A stretch of 64,000 nucleotides of DNA from Solitalea canadensis DSM 3403. Lineage in GTDB: Bacteria > Bacteroidota > Bacteroidia > Sphingobacteriales > Sphingobacteriaceae. Shown piece after piece: positions 1 through 10,018 of this stretch (positions within the stretch are counted from its first letter, which is position 1; each line of letters starts with the position of its first letter). The translations under genes and the position numbers were made by a program. The stretch covers positions 3,670,669-3,734,668 of the forward strand of contig NC_017770.1 in the NCBI RefSeq assembly GCF_000242635.2, given 5' to 3'. The notes beneath the pieces are model-generated. The model was not told where the DNA came from, ran no database searches, and worked only from the letters and a program-made list of their open reading frames with translations.

Positions 1-90
1 AGCTATCAATACTAGGAAAACAAGTGGATGCAGTATCAACAACTCCAAAATCATTTTTCAATTTAAGTTTTTACTATCAATTCTGACCAG

Positions 91-768
91 ATGAATGTAT
101 TGATCATTGAAGATGAGCATAGTTTAGCTTCGGAAATGGAAGATTTTCTAAAGAAAGCTTTTTACATCTGCGACAAAGCATATACCGCCAAAGAAGGTCT
201 GGAAAAAATTGCTGTCAATCTTTATGATTTTATACTACTAGACCTTGGGTTACCAGATAAAGACGGATTAACATTACTGCAAGAGGCAAAAAAACACAAT
301 CCGGAAGCAGCCTATATTATTCTGACTGCTCGCGGTAATTTGGAAGATCGTATTAAAGGACTTGATTTGGGAGCAGATGATTATCTGCCTAAACCTTTTT
401 CTTTGCTGGAATTACAATCAAGAATGCATGCTATCTCCCGCAGGAAGTCAGGACTTAGTGATTCCTTAGTTTCGCTGGGCGATTTTAAAATAGATCTCAA
501 GAAAAGACTGGTACTACATAATCAATCGGAAATTGAGCTTTCACGTAAGGAGTTTGACTTACTTAGCTATTTACTATTACACAAAAACCGTCCGTTAACA
601 AGGATGCAGCTAAGTGAACATATATGGGGTGTTTTTGCAGATGATGATTATGATTCAAATTACATCGATGCAACCATCAAAAACATCAGAAAAAAACTTG
701 GGTCTTTTGCGGCAACAGAATGGTTGGAAACGATCCGTGGAGTAGGTTATAAAATAAAATCGCGATAG
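91..768 (+). CDS. OmpR/PhoB-family response regulator
   Basis: Cytoplasmic two-component response regulator of 225 aa. The receiver domain (about residues 1-115) shows the acidic pocket E7-D8-E9, phospho-acceptor D51 in the LLDLGLPDKDG block, T79 and K101 in PKPF. The C-terminal half (about 128-222) is an OmpR-type winged helix with the recognisable ends SRKEFDLLSYLL and IRGVGYKI. The length is normal for the family. It lies 22 nt upstream of the histidine kinase and is surely co-transcribed with it. Its targets are unknown. The nearby efflux operon is a candidate only by proximity, because it is transcribed convergently and separated by another gene. Confidence 0.95.
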   Translation: MNVLIIEDEHSLASEMEDFLKKAFYICDKAYTAKEGLEKIAVNLYDFILLDLGLPDKDGLTLLQEAKKHNPEAAYIILTARGNLEDRIKGLDLGADDYLPKPFSLLELQSRMHAISRRKSGLSDSLVSLGDFKIDLKKRLVLHNQSEIELSRKEFDLLSYLLLHKNRPLTRMQLSEHIWGVFADDDYDSNYIDATIKNIRKKLGSFAATEWLETIRGVGYKIKSR

Positions 769-790
769 TATCTTTTAACTTAATATTAAA

Positions 791-2110
791 GTGAAACTAC
801 TAACAAAGCTTACCCTTTTTATTACGTTATCAAAACTGGCAGTTGTGGTGCTCTTTGTCACCCTGCTCCCTTCTTTAATAGAGAGAATAGCTTTTCAATA
901 CACCACCTATTACTTACGCGAACAACAAAAGAAAGTATTAAAGGTAATTGCACATAATGGTGTCGACTTTTATTTACAGGGCGATAGCAGTTATGGTAGT
1001 TACACTATGCTCAAAGAAGAATATATTTCACTTGAGCCTGCCGATCGTAATAGTAAGCTGGACACTATACAGACAGCGAAACGTGTGGTTGAGCAAGATA
1101 CACTGACTTATCGTGTGCTTAGCTATACTTTCAACCATGGCAATCGAAACTATAACCTCGAAATTGGGAAAACTACTGCTACTATCAATCAATACAATAG
1201 CGCTTTGCAGAAAGTGGCTCTGTATGTGTTAATTGGTCTAGTAGTGATAACCTTGTTAATTGACCTGGTATTTACCCGTTACCTGTTAAAGCCTTTAGGG
1301 CAGATTATCAATACCAAACTCTTAAATAGAAAATTCCCATTCAATGAGGAGATTCCTCCAATAAAGACCTCCACTTATGATTTCAAGTATCTTGATACTG
1401 CTTTTATCCAATTGATGGATCAGATTCATGAAATCTTTGAAAAAGAACGGGAATTTACTGCAAATGCTTCTCATGAGTTAATGACTCCTATCAGTATTCT
1501 ACAAACCAAAATTGAAAATCTGATGATGGAAGAATCAATTGATGAGCATTTGCAAGGCAAACTAATGGAAATGATGAAAACCTTGAATAGGTTAAAGAAA
1601 ATTGTCAGGTCGCTGCTTCTTATTTCACGAATTGAGAATGAACAGTTTGCCAAAGTTGATACAACCAGTCCTAAAACATTAATTAATGAGGTAATACAGG
1701 ACTTACATCACCGAATGGCTGAAAAACAACTCATGCTATCTGTCAATGTATCTTCGTCAGTTACCTTGAAGAAGCTGAACTATGATCTGCTTTTTCAACT
1801 GTTTTACAATTTAATAAATAACGCGATCAGGTATAATAAACAAAAAGGCATTATCCAGATAAACGATGAAAAGATAGACGGAAGCTACTTAATAAAAATT
1901 TCTGATACGGGCATCGGCATTCCTGCTGAAGAAATTGCTTCCATCTTTAACCGTTTTAAAAAAGCCAGTCAAACCAGTGTTGGGTTGGGTCTTGGTTTGT
2001 CTATCGTCAAAAGTATTGTAAACTATCACCAGGTGGAACTTAATGTAAACTCGGTTATCAACGAGGGAACAACCTTCACCATTGTATTTCCTAAGGAGAT
2101 GATTGGATAA
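791..2110 (+). CDS. Sensor histidine kinase (HisKA/HATPase)
   Basis: Inner-membrane sensor kinase of 439 aa and partner of the response regulator just upstream. Two hydrophobic segments (about 8-30 and 141-163) bracket a periplasmic sensor region of roughly 110 residues without a fold I recognise. The dimerisation/phosphorylation helix carries H228 in FTANASHELMTP. The ATPase domain shows an N-box (NLINNAIRYN), a G1 box (DTGIGIP) and a G2 box (GLGLGLSIVKS). Translation starts at GTG (791). No HAMP domain is obvious after the second membrane helix. The stimulus cannot be read from the sequence. Confidence 0.94.
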   Translation: MKLLTKLTLFITLSKLAVVVLFVTLLPSLIERIAFQYTTYYLREQQKKVLKVIAHNGVDFYLQGDSSYGSYTMLKEEYISLEPADRNSKLDTIQTAKRVVEQDTLTYRVLSYTFNHGNRNYNLEIGKTTATINQYNSALQKVALYVLIGLVVITLLIDLVFTRYLLKPLGQIINTKLLNRKFPFNEEIPPIKTSTYDFKYLDTAFIQLMDQIHEIFEKEREFTANASHELMTPISILQTKIENLMMEESIDEHLQGKLMEMMKTLNRLKKIVRSLLLISRIENEQFAKVDTTSPKTLINEVIQDLHHRMAEKQLMLSVNVSSSVTLKKLNYDLLFQLFYNLINNAIRYNKQKGIIQINDEKIDGSYLIKISDTGIGIPAEEIASIFNRFKKASQTSVGLGLGLSIVKSIVNYHQVELNVNSVINEGTTFTIVFPKEMIG

Positions 2111-2114
2111 TTGG

Positions 2115-2174
2115 AACCATATAAGACATTTAAGACCATTTAAGCAGTTTCACTTACCTATGTCTTATATGGTT
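2115..2174. repeat. 15-bp perfect inverted repeat, possible terminator
   Basis: AACCATATAAGACAT at 2115-2129 is repeated in inverse at 2160-2174 around a 30-nt loop made of similar words (ATTTAAGACCATTTAAG). It lies just after the histidine kinase stop codon and could act as a transcript end or be a dispersed intergenic repeat. No clean T-run follows on the plus strand. Confidence 0.5.
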
Positions 2175-2178
2175 TATA

Positions 2179-2214
2179 CTTTAAGAACCTTTAATGCTTT
2201 AAGAACCTTTAATG
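2179..2214. repeat. Two tandem copies of an 18-bp unit
   Basis: CTTTAAGAACCTTTAATG occurs at 2179-2196 and again, identically, at 2197-2214. The second copy encodes the last codons and the stop of the leftward gene that ends at 2199, so the 3' end of that gene looks duplicated immediately downstream of itself. Confidence 0.8.
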
Positions 2215-2504
2215 CTTTGCAAATTCATTAGTCCTTTTTGCAAATCTTCAGCGTTCATTACCGGACTGAGGTCTACTTTAGCATTTAATTGCATGAAAAA
2301 GGGTTCTGCAATAGCCGGAATTTCGGAAACATCTTTCAAATCAAAAACGAAAAAACAAGATCGACTACCGTCAACAGTGTAAAAATAACTCGCTTCAGGC
2401 TTAAGTTTTTCTATGGTAGATTGCATGATTTTGGGTAAAGAACCTTCCATTAAAGCTTTGTTTGCTGCTGCAACATCCAAAGTTACTTTCAGTAGTGTTC
2501 GCAT
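2199..2504 (-). CDS. Small conserved-type protein, function unknown (ferredoxin-like fold suspected)
   Basis: A protein of about 101 aa with no signal peptide or membrane segment. It begins MRTLLKVTLDVAAANKAL and has a central YFYTVDGSRSCFFVFDL strand-rich part followed by an acidic AEPFF segment. The pattern resembles small alpha/beta dimeric-barrel proteins (DUF3303-like or muconolactone-isomerase-like), but I cannot name a family with certainty. An in-frame TTG at 2513 would add three residues. I prefer the ATG at 2504 because the first beta strand follows it directly. It converges with the histidine kinase gene and reads toward it. No metal or catalytic motif is visible. Confidence 0.6.
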   Translation of the reverse strand: MRTLLKVTLDVAAANKALMEGSLPKIMQSTIEKLKPEASYFYTVDGSRSCFFVFDLKDVSEIPAIAEPFFMQLNAKVDLSPVMNAEDLQKGLMNLQSIKGS

Positions 2505-2604
2505 GGCTTTCAATATTTAGATAGATTAAAGTTCAAGCTTTTTTTCTTCAATTGGAAATTAAAGAATGCCCCCTCATAAACTTATTTTTCAATGAAGCGA
2601 ATCA

Positions 2605-2632
2605 TAAAAAAGCCCGGCAATTATTGCCAGGC
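2605..2632 (-). terminator. Rho-independent terminator of the efflux operon
   Basis: On the minus strand GCCTGGCAA-TAA-TTGCCGGGC is followed by TTTTTTATGA. It lies 41 nt after the stop of the outer-membrane efflux gene and so ends the leftward operon from 8438. Confidence 0.85.
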
Positions 2633-2672
2633 CACACTAAAATTAAGGCTATGATAATTTGTGTTTGTTCAA

Positions 2673-4106
2673 TTAATTCCACCCTCCTCCTAAAGCCTGA
2701 TAGATATTTACTACCGCATTCAATTGCTGTTTTTTTGTTTCCACCAATTCCAATTTGGCATCCAAAGCATCACGTTGAGTCATTAGTACTTCCAGGTAAT
2801 CAGCTCGTGCCGAGCGGAATAGATCATTAGAAATATCAATTGAATGGGTAAGCTCATCCACCTGTTTTGACTTTAATTCATAGCTTTTTTGTGAATTACT
2901 AATAGTAGACATCTGATTAGCCACTTCCACATAAGCATTTAAAATGGTGCGTTCGTAATTATAAATGGCTTGTATTTGTTTTGCATTAGCACTTGCTAGT
3001 TCTGCTTTTAAGCCATTCCTATTAATCAGCGGTGCCGCCAATTCACCCGCCAGAGAGTAAAGCATCGATTCGGGGAATTTAACCAAATAGCTCGGATCAA
3101 AAGCCTGTAATCCGATTGAGCCGGATATACCTAATGAAGGATAAAACTCTGCTCTTGCAGCCTTCACATCCAATTTTGCTGCTGCTAGTTCTAATTCTGC
3201 CTGCTTAACATCTGGTCGGTTAGCTAACAATTGGGATGGAATACCGACATGTATATCCGCGGGAATTAAATCTGTAAAATTGGTTGAGCTTCTCGCAATA
3301 GGCTGAGGATACCGGCCCAATAAGAAATTAATTCTATTTTCCGCTTCTGTGATCTTCTGTTGAATTTCGTATTGCAAACTTTGAGAGTTCAATACTTCGG
3401 CCGAAAATTTCCGTACAGCTAACTCTGTAACTCTGCTCGCTTCTTTTTGGATTTTTATAATCTCCAACGCATTGTTTTGCAGTTCAATGTTCTTTTTAAC
3501 GATGGTCAACTGCGTATCTAATGCTACTAATTCATAATAAGAGTTGGCTATTTCGGCCACAAGATTAGTTACAACGAAGTTCTTACCTTGTACACTTGCT
3601 AAATAACGGCTTACCGCTGCTTTCTTTTCATTGCGTAATTTATGCCAAATATCTACTTCCCAATTACCGTATACACCTAATAGATAATCAGGTAGCGGAT
3701 CTGGCATTTCTTTACCAGCCGTAATTTCTGTAGAAGCATCACCAGCTCCCTGACTGGTATATCTCCCTATTTTTTCTATCCCAACTCCAGCCCTAACTTC
3801 AACAGATGGCAACAATTGACCTTGTTTAAGCTTGATCTCGCTTTTAGCGATTTCCAATTCCTGTAAAGTAATTTGCAATTCCTGATTGCGATTCAGTGCT
3901 GTATCAATCAAACTATTCAAGTTCGGGTCTGTAAAGAATGACCTCCATTGAATCTTACCCGAATTTAGCGAATCGGTTGCGCTTACATAACTTAACGGAA
4001 CCTCTTTATTTTCTACTTTTTGAGTTGCCGCAGGAACTTTACAGCTTGCCATCGCAAAGCAAATTCCAGCCAGTCCTATACCCAGATATATTTTCTGTTT
4101 AAACAT
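2673..4106 (-). CDS. RND outer-membrane channel lipoprotein (TolC/NodT family)
   Basis: Outer-membrane efflux component of 477 aa that would form the trimeric exit duct of the tripartite pump encoded upstream. The signal peptide ends in a lipobox (FAMASC, Cys at about 22), as in NodT/OprM-type lipoproteins. The body has the duplicated OEP pattern: long coiled-coil helices alternate with beta segments, with typical blocks NSYYELVALDTQL, NRPDVKQAELELAAAK, AEFYPSLGISGSIG and YLEVLMTQRDALDAKLELV. It is the third gene of the operon, 14 nt after the RND permease stop. Confidence 0.94.
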   Translation of the reverse strand: MFKQKIYLGIGLAGICFAMASCKVPAATQKVENKEVPLSYVSATDSLNSGKIQWRSFFTDPNLNSLIDTALNRNQELQITLQELEIAKSEIKLKQGQLLPSVEVRAGVGIEKIGRYTSQGAGDASTEITAGKEMPDPLPDYLLGVYGNWEVDIWHKLRNEKKAAVSRYLASVQGKNFVVTNLVAEIANSYYELVALDTQLTIVKKNIELQNNALEIIKIQKEASRVTELAVRKFSAEVLNSQSLQYEIQQKITEAENRINFLLGRYPQPIARSSTNFTDLIPADIHVGIPSQLLANRPDVKQAELELAAAKLDVKAARAEFYPSLGISGSIGLQAFDPSYLVKFPESMLYSLAGELAAPLINRNGLKAELASANAKQIQAIYNYERTILNAYVEVANQMSTISNSQKSYELKSKQVDELTHSIDISNDLFRSARADYLEVLMTQRDALDAKLELVETKKQQLNAVVNIYQALGGGWN

Positions 4107-4120
4107 TACCTTTAAAATCT

Positions 4121-7100
4121 TCAGTTCAACACTTCTTCAATTTCTGCCATGTGACCCTCGACTAATTTGTTCTCAAGCTCTTCAGTCAGCGGTTGTTCAT
4201 CCTCAATCCGGATCAACTTATGTTTTTCAGCTATTTTACCGAAGATGTAATACAATCCAGGTATTACGATTACTCCGAACACGGTACCAAACAACATGCC
4301 TCCTGCAGCTGCAGAACCAATAGTTCTGTTTCCAATTGCACCCGGACCAGTTGCCATAACCAATGGAATCAATCCGGCAATGAATGCAAATGAGGTCATT
4401 AAGATTGGCCGGAACCTTACCTTCGCTCCTTCCATTGCGGCCCTGAATACGGATGCACCCTCGCTATGTCGTTGAACAGCAAATTCTACAATCAACACTG
4501 CGTTTTTACCTAACAATCCGATAAGCATTACCATGGCTACCTGTGCATAAATGTTATTTTCCAGTCCGAATATTTTTAAGAACAAGAATGCTCCAAAAAT
4601 TCCGGCAGGCAATGAAAGAATAACCGAAAGTGGTAAAATGAAACTTTCATACTGCGCAGCAAGGATCAGGTAAACAAAGCCAAGGCAAATAAGGAAAATG
4701 TAAACAGCTTCGTTTCCTCTTGAAACCTCATCTTTAGAGATACCAGCCCAATCAATACCGAAACCTCTGGGCAATGTTTTAGCAGCCACCTCAGTAATTG
4801 CCTTAATGGCCTCACCACTACTATATCCCGGAGCTGAAGAACCACTGATCTCTGATGAGTTATACATGTTATGACGAGTGATTTCAGACAGACCATAAAC
4901 TTTCTCCATTTTCATGAAGGCCGAGAACGGTACCATTTCACCTTTATCATTTTTAACATACAGCTTTAACACATCTTCAGGCAAAGCGCGATATTGAGGT
5001 AAGGCCTGCACCATCACTTTATACTGCCGATCGAATTTGATGAAACTGGTTTCATAGTTACTACCAATTAAGGTAGAAAGCGTATTCATTGCATTATCAA
5101 TAGTCACACCTTTTTGCTGTGCAATGTCATTATCGATTCGCAACATGTATTGAGGGAAACTCGCACTGTAAAAGGTGAATACAGAGGCTAACTCTGGTCG
5201 CTTGCTAAGTTCTTTCACAAAATCACGACTCACCGTTTCCATCTTTTTGTAATCACCACTACCGGCTTTATCCAATAAACGTAACTCAAAACCACCTGCA
5301 GCTCCATAACCAGGCACTGCCGGCGGTTGGAAAAACTCAATACTGGCCCCGGTAATGTCTTTTGATTTCTCTTCCAACTCATTGATTATATCCTGAGCTG
5401 ATTCCTTACGATCTTTCCAATCTTTAAGGTTGATCAAACAAGTACCAGAGTTAGCACCGGTACCCTCGGTTAAAATCTCATAACCCGCTAATGAAGAAAC
5501 CGACTTAATTCCATCAATTCTCTCCGCAATCGACTGTAGTTTTTCTGCAACCTGATTGGTTCTTTCCAAAGATGATCCTGGAGGAGTTTGAATAATGGCA
5601 TACACCATTCCCTGATCTTCATTTGGAATAAAACCGCTCGGTACACTATTATTTAAAATCCCTACTCCAATACAAAATGCCGCCAACACACCAAAGGTTA
5701 CTATTCGTCTGCTCACCACCTTATTAAGCACCAGTTCGTACTTAATGGATAGCTTTTCAAACAATCGGTTGAATCCATGTAAGAAACGATCTACAAGAGT
5801 TTTCTTTTTAGCTTTCCCATGGTTATTCTTTAACATCATGGCACACAATGCAGGTGTTAAAGTAAGCGCCACCAATCCCGAAAGAATAATGGCTGTTGCC
5901 ATAGTGATTGAGAACTGACGATAGAAAATACCTACCGGGCCCGACATAAAGGCTACTGGAATAAACACTGCCGCCATCAGGAAGGTAATTGCGATAATAG
6001 CCCCACTGATTTCCCGCATGGCGCGTTGTGTAGCTTTTAATGGGGAGAGATGATATTTCTCCATGTTAGCGTGAACTGCTTCGATTACCACAATCGCATC
6101 ATCCACAACTACACCAATGGCCAATACCAATGCAAAAAGCGTGATCAGGTTTAAAGTAATACCAAAAAACTGCATGAACACGAACGTACCCACTAATGAT
6201 ACCGGAACCGCAATTGCCGGAATAATGGTGGAACGCCAGTCGCCTAAAAAGATGAATACTACTATACCTACCAAAATAAAGGCTTCGACCAGGGTATGAA
6301 TTACTTTTTCAATAGAAGCATCTAAGAATTTAGACACATCATAACTGATTTCATAGTCCAGCCCCTTAGGAAAATCTTTTGATTTTAGTTCCTGCATTTT
6401 GGCCTTTACATCAGCAATAACCTGACTTGCATTACTTCCGTATGCCTGTTTTAATACAATGGCAGCAGATCCTCTTCCGTTAAGATTGGAGTACAAATCA
6501 TACATTGAGCTACCAAATTCAATATCGGCAACATCTTTTAATCGAAGTAACTCGCCATCAGGACTAGAACGTAACACTATATTTCCATATCCATCTTTGG
6601 TGCTATACCTACCTGGATATTTTAAAACATATTCGAAAGCCTGTGAACGTTTGCCTGAACTTTCCCCTGTTTTACCCGGAGATGCTTCAATACTCTGTTC
6701 ATCCAATGCTTTCATAACTTCATCAGCAGAAATTTTATACGCCAGCATGCGATCAGGTTTTAGCCAAATCCTCATTGCATACTCGCGGTTACCTAAAATA
6801 TCGGCAAAGCCTACTCCATCAACCCTTTTTAACTCCGATAAAATGTTTATATCAGCAAAGTTGTAAAGGAAGTTTTCATTCATTTTAGGATCCTTGCTAT
6901 AAAGGTTGATATACATCAACATATTCGACTCTTCACGACTAATCTTTACCCCTTCTCGAATTACTAACGGCGGCAATTTATTAGTTACCGCAGCTACACG
7001 GTTCTGCACATTCAGCGAAGCCTGATTAGGATCGGTTCCTAAGTTAAAAACCACTTGAATGGTTGCTTCTCCATCATTACCTGCATCAGAAGCGATGTAT

Positions 7101-7327
7101 TTCATTCCTGGTACACCATTCAATGCTCTTTCCAACGGAATCACAACTGATTTTATTAAAAGCTCATTGTTTGCTCCCGGGTACTCAGCAGTGATATTCA
7201 CTTTTGGAGGAGAAATGGATGGAAACTGTGTTACCGGCAAATGAGCCATTGACAACACACCCAAAAACACGATGATGAGCGATATTACAATAGAAAGGAC
7301 GGGCCTTTGTATGAACTTGTTAAACAT
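4121..7327 (-). CDS. RND multidrug efflux permease (AcrB/HAE-1 type)
   Basis: Inner-membrane proton-driven drug exporter of 1068 aa, close to the usual 1,040-1,070. It has the expected twelve-helix plan with two large periplasmic loops (about 30-335 and 560-880). The proton-relay pair D409-D410 sits in TM4 (GVVVDDAIVVIE). The N-terminus MFNKFIQRPVLSIVISL and the TM11-12 block RFRPILMTSFAFIAG are classic for HAE-1 pumps such as AcrB. It lies between the adaptor and the outer-membrane channel in one leftward operon (spacings 22 and 14 nt). Amphiphilic drugs, bile-like compounds or dyes are likely substrates by family, but the range cannot be read here. Confidence 0.96.
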   Translation of the reverse strand: MFNKFIQRPVLSIVISLIIVFLGVLSMAHLPVTQFPSISPPKVNITAEYPGANNELLIKSVVIPLERALNGVPGMKYIASDAGNDGEATIQVVFNLGTDPNQASLNVQNRVAAVTNKLPPLVIREGVKISREESNMLMYINLYSKDPKMNENFLYNFADINILSELKRVDGVGFADILGNREYAMRIWLKPDRMLAYKISADEVMKALDEQSIEASPGKTGESSGKRSQAFEYVLKYPGRYSTKDGYGNIVLRSSPDGELLRLKDVADIEFGSSMYDLYSNLNGRGSAAIVLKQAYGSNASQVIADVKAKMQELKSKDFPKGLDYEISYDVSKFLDASIEKVIHTLVEAFILVGIVVFIFLGDWRSTIIPAIAVPVSLVGTFVFMQFFGITLNLITLFALVLAIGVVVDDAIVVIEAVHANMEKYHLSPLKATQRAMREISGAIIAITFLMAAVFIPVAFMSGPVGIFYRQFSITMATAIILSGLVALTLTPALCAMMLKNNHGKAKKKTLVDRFLHGFNRLFEKLSIKYELVLNKVVSRRIVTFGVLAAFCIGVGILNNSVPSGFIPNEDQGMVYAIIQTPPGSSLERTNQVAEKLQSIAERIDGIKSVSSLAGYEILTEGTGANSGTCLINLKDWKDRKESAQDIINELEEKSKDITGASIEFFQPPAVPGYGAAGGFELRLLDKAGSGDYKKMETVSRDFVKELSKRPELASVFTFYSASFPQYMLRIDNDIAQQKGVTIDNAMNTLSTLIGSNYETSFIKFDRQYKVMVQALPQYRALPEDVLKLYVKNDKGEMVPFSAFMKMEKVYGLSEITRHNMYNSSEISGSSAPGYSSGEAIKAITEVAAKTLPRGFGIDWAGISKDEVSRGNEAVYIFLICLGFVYLILAAQYESFILPLSVILSLPAGIFGAFLFLKIFGLENNIYAQVAMVMLIGLLGKNAVLIVEFAVQRHSEGASVFRAAMEGAKVRFRPILMTSFAFIAGLIPLVMATGPGAIGNRTIGSAAAGGMLFGTVFGVIVIPGLYYIFGKIAEKHKLIRIEDEQPLTEELENKLVEGHMAEIEEVLN

Positions 7328-7349
7328 AAAATTAGGTTTGGCGTGTAAA

Positions 7350-8438
7350 TTATTCCGCTTTTAATTTTAACTGGCCGATCACGTTTTTAGGATCTTCAAA
7401 GTTGCAAGCGATCTTATCATCGTCTTTCACTTTCTGCACTCCTTCAATCAAGATTTTATCATCAGTTTTAAGGCCATTACTTACAATGTAGATATCAGGA
7501 AGCTCTGTCGCTACGGTAATTTCTCTTGATTTTACCACATTGTTTTTATCTACGATAAATACATATTTTTTATCCTGTAACTCGTAAGTAGCTTTTTGAG
7601 GTATTACCAGTGCATTTTTAATAGGGACTACCATTTGTACTTTCCCGGTTTCACCATTTTTTAACAATAAGCCTGGATTAGGGAATTTTGCTCGGAAAGC
7701 AATATTTCCGGTTTCATTATCGAACTCACTTTCAACAGTTTCTACCTCACCTTTTGCTTTTAACATTTCGTTATTGGCCAGGATCAGACTAACCTTTTGC
7801 TTTTGGCCTTTATTAGCGGTGCTTTGATAGTTCAAATATTCCGGCTCCGATACGTTGAAATAGGTATAAACCTGGCTATTGTCCGAAAGACTAGTTAACA
7901 ATTCGCCTTCATCTACTAAACTTCCCAGTTTTAAAGGGATGCGATCGATCGTTCCATCAAATGGCGCCCTGATTTCTGTAAATGAAAGATGCAGACTTGC
8001 CAATGATGCTTCAGCTTTAGCCTGGTCAAGCTTAGCTTTCGCCATCGTCAATTCGTTTTTAGAAACGATATTTTTGTCAGCTAACGTTTTCGTATTTTCA
8101 TACTCAATTTCCGTTGCTTTAGCTTCTGCCTGAGCCTTTTGTAATTCTGCCTCATAAACCTTCGGCATAATTCTGAATAATAACTGACCTGCTTTTACTG
8201 ATTGCCCTTCGTCTACATAGATGTTTTGCAGGTATCCTTTTTCCTGAGCTCTGATTTCAATATTACGAACTGAGCGTATCTGAGAAACATACTCCTTTGT
8301 AAAAGAGGTGTCAATAGCTAACGGACTTGTAACCGCGTAATTACTTACCTCTTTCTTTTCTTCTTTATCGGTTTGTTGGCAACTAGTATTGTATAGCAGG
8401 GCACAAAAACCCGCAAGCACTACAATCTTCTTCATCAT
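7350..8438 (-). CDS. RND periplasmic adaptor lipoprotein (AcrA family)
   Basis: Membrane-fusion protein of 362 aa linking the pump to the channel. Its lipoprotein signal ends in NTSC (Cys at about 20). The barrel-sandwich half motifs VDEGQSVKAGQLLFRI and IRAPFDGTIDRIPLKLGSLV flank a coiled-coil hairpin rich in Ala, Glu and Lys (about 110-150). A beta-barrel and a membrane-proximal domain follow. It is the first gene of the leftward efflux operon. ATG codons at 8438 and 8435 are both possible starts and differ by one Met. Confidence 0.93.
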   Translation of the reverse strand: MMKKIVVLAGFCALLYNTSCQQTDKEEKKEVSNYAVTSPLAIDTSFTKEYVSQIRSVRNIEIRAQEKGYLQNIYVDEGQSVKAGQLLFRIMPKVYEAELQKAQAEAKATEIEYENTKTLADKNIVSKNELTMAKAKLDQAKAEASLASLHLSFTEIRAPFDGTIDRIPLKLGSLVDEGELLTSLSDNSQVYTYFNVSEPEYLNYQSTANKGQKQKVSLILANNEMLKAKGEVETVESEFDNETGNIAFRAKFPNPGLLLKNGETGKVQMVVPIKNALVIPQKATYELQDKKYVFIVDKNNVVKSREITVATELPDIYIVSNGLKTDDKILIEGVQKVKDDDKIACNFEDPKNVIGQLKLKAE

Positions 8439-8778
8439 AATGAGCTCTATTTGGTTATTAAGTATCTTTTAGATTATGCAGGAAAATTGAACAGTGCGAG
8501 AGCTATCTTTTTTGAATACCAGAAATGATTCGATTGAATCTGCAATCAAAAATGAAGCATAATGAAATGAAAACTGCTCCTTCCATGATACAAAACAAAG
8601 GCAGTTTTATGAATTTTTTATGAAGTTACCAGGGATAGTAAGAGAGATAACGCTAAGATGATAATTGCTTAACGAAATTGGAAGGTTTGTCTCCATTCAT
8701 TAAAATGATTTAAATGAAACTAAAAACGGCCCTTCTCTTTAAGGAGAAAGGCCGCTTCAAAATTATCATTTTAAAAGA
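8439..8778. other. Intergenic region upstream of the efflux operon
   Basis: These 340 bases must contain the promoter of the leftward efflux operon and the end of the sucAB transcript. Apart from the sucB terminator hairpin at 8721-8755 I see no coding potential, no clear TAnnTTTG box and no convincing operator. Confidence 0.5.
8721..8755 (-). terminator. Terminator of sucA-sucB
   Basis: On the minus strand a GC-rich stem CGGCCTTTCTC / GAGAAGGGCCG (one mismatch) with a short TTAAA-type loop is followed by TTTTTAG, 24 nt after the sucB stop codon. Confidence 0.85.
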
Positions 8779-9999
8779 CTAAACACCTAATAATAAGCGA
8801 GTAGGATCTTCTAATAATTGTTTAACACGTACTAAGAAACCAACAGACTCGCGACCATCAATAATACGGTGGTCATAAGAAAGGGCAACATACATCATCG
8901 GACGAATTACCACCTGACCATTTACAGCAACAGGACGCTCAACAATATTGTGCATACCTAAAATAGCTGATTGAGGAGCATTGATAATCGGCGTCGACAT
9001 CATTGAACCAAATACACCACCATTCGTAATAGTGAATGTTCCACCTGTCATTTCTTCAATTGAAAGTTTGTTCTCTCGAGCTTTTAACGCTAGGTTAAGA
9101 ACTTCTTGTTCTATTTGAGCTAATGTCATAGAATCAGCGTTACGGATCACCGGAACAACTAAACCTTTAGGAGCAGAAACAGCGATAGAACAGTCTACAA
9201 ATTGATTGTATACAATTTCCTCACCATCAATACGTGCATTAACAGCAGGGAATTCTTTCAAAGCCTCACAAACTGCTTTGGTAAAGAATGACATGAAACC
9301 TAAACCAACACCGTGTTTTTCCTTGAATTTATCTTTGTATTTAGAACGGATCTCCATGATTGGCGACATATCTACCTCATTGAAAGTAGTTAACATTGCC
9401 GTTTCATTTTTAACAGCTACTAAACGTTTAGCAACAGTTTTGCGAAGATTCGACATTTTTTCGCGTTTCTCAGCACGAGGACCAGCAGGTGCAGCGGCCG
9501 CAACAGGAGCTGCAGTTTTCGCAGGTGCAGCAGCAGCTTTAGCTTGCGCTTTTTCAGCATCCTCTTTGGTAACACGACCATCTTTACCTGTACCGTTCAC
9601 ATCTTTTGGATCGATACCTTTTTCTGCTAAAATTTTACCGGCAGCAGGAGATGGATGACCCGCAGCATAAGAATCACCTGACGATGCAGGAGCGGCAACA
9701 GCCGCAGGAGCTGAAGCAGCTACAGTTTTTTCTTCTTTAGCAGGCGCGGCAGCTGGAGCTCCGGCACCTTCTTCAATAGCACAAATTACAGCGCCAACAG
9801 GAATAGTATCACCTTCAGCAGCCATTGTTTTTAACACACCTGATTTCTCAGCAGTTAATTCAAAAGTTGCTTTATCCGATTCTAATTCGGCAATTACCTC
9901 GTCCATTTCAACAAACTCACCATCATTTTTAATCCAGCGAGATAAGGTTACTTCGGTTATCGATTCGCCCACAGCGGGCACTTTCATTTCTAAAGCCAT
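8779..9999 (-). CDS. sucB: Dihydrolipoyllysine succinyltransferase, E2 of 2-oxoglutarate dehydrogenase
   Basis: E2 core of the 2-oxoglutarate dehydrogenase complex (TCA cycle). It transfers the succinyl group from lipoyl-lysine to CoA. The order is a lipoyl domain (1-75, lipoylated K43 in [11 protein letters not shown]), an Ala/Pro/Lys-rich swinging linker, a peripheral subunit-binding domain (about 112-147, [15 protein letters not shown]), a second Ala-rich linker and the catalytic domain ending in [11 protein letters not shown] with H377 and D381. The length of 406 aa is normal. It follows sucA in the same direction, with a 137-nt gap filled by repeat-like DNA. The matching E3 gene is not in the window. 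Confidence 0.96.
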   Translation of the reverse strand: MALEMKVPAVGESITEVTLSRWIKNDGEFVEMDEVIAELESDKATFELTAEKSGVLKTMAAEGDTIPVGAVICAIEEGAGAPAAAPAKEEKTVAASAPAAVAAPASSGDSYAAGHPSPAAGKILAEKGIDPKDVNGTGKDGRVTKEDAEKAQAKAAAAPAKTAAPVAAAAPAGPRAEKREKMSNLRKTVAKRLVAVKNETAMLTTFNEVDMSPIMEIRSKYKDKFKEKHGVGLGFMSFFTKAVCEALKEFPAVNARIDGEEIVYNQFVDCSIAVSAPKGLVVPVIRNADSMTLAQIEQEVLNLALKARENKLSIEEMTGGTFTITNGGVFGSMMSTPIINAPQSAILGMHNIVERPVAVNGQVVIRPMMYVALSYDHRIIDGRESVGFLVRVKQLLEDPTRLLLGV

Positions 10000-10018
10000 T
10001 GTTTTTTTATTACGGATT

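Noticed and set aside
2552-2830. Rightward 92-codon frame
   Set aside because: It runs through the efflux operon terminator and the antisense of the channel gene, with no recognisable protein features.
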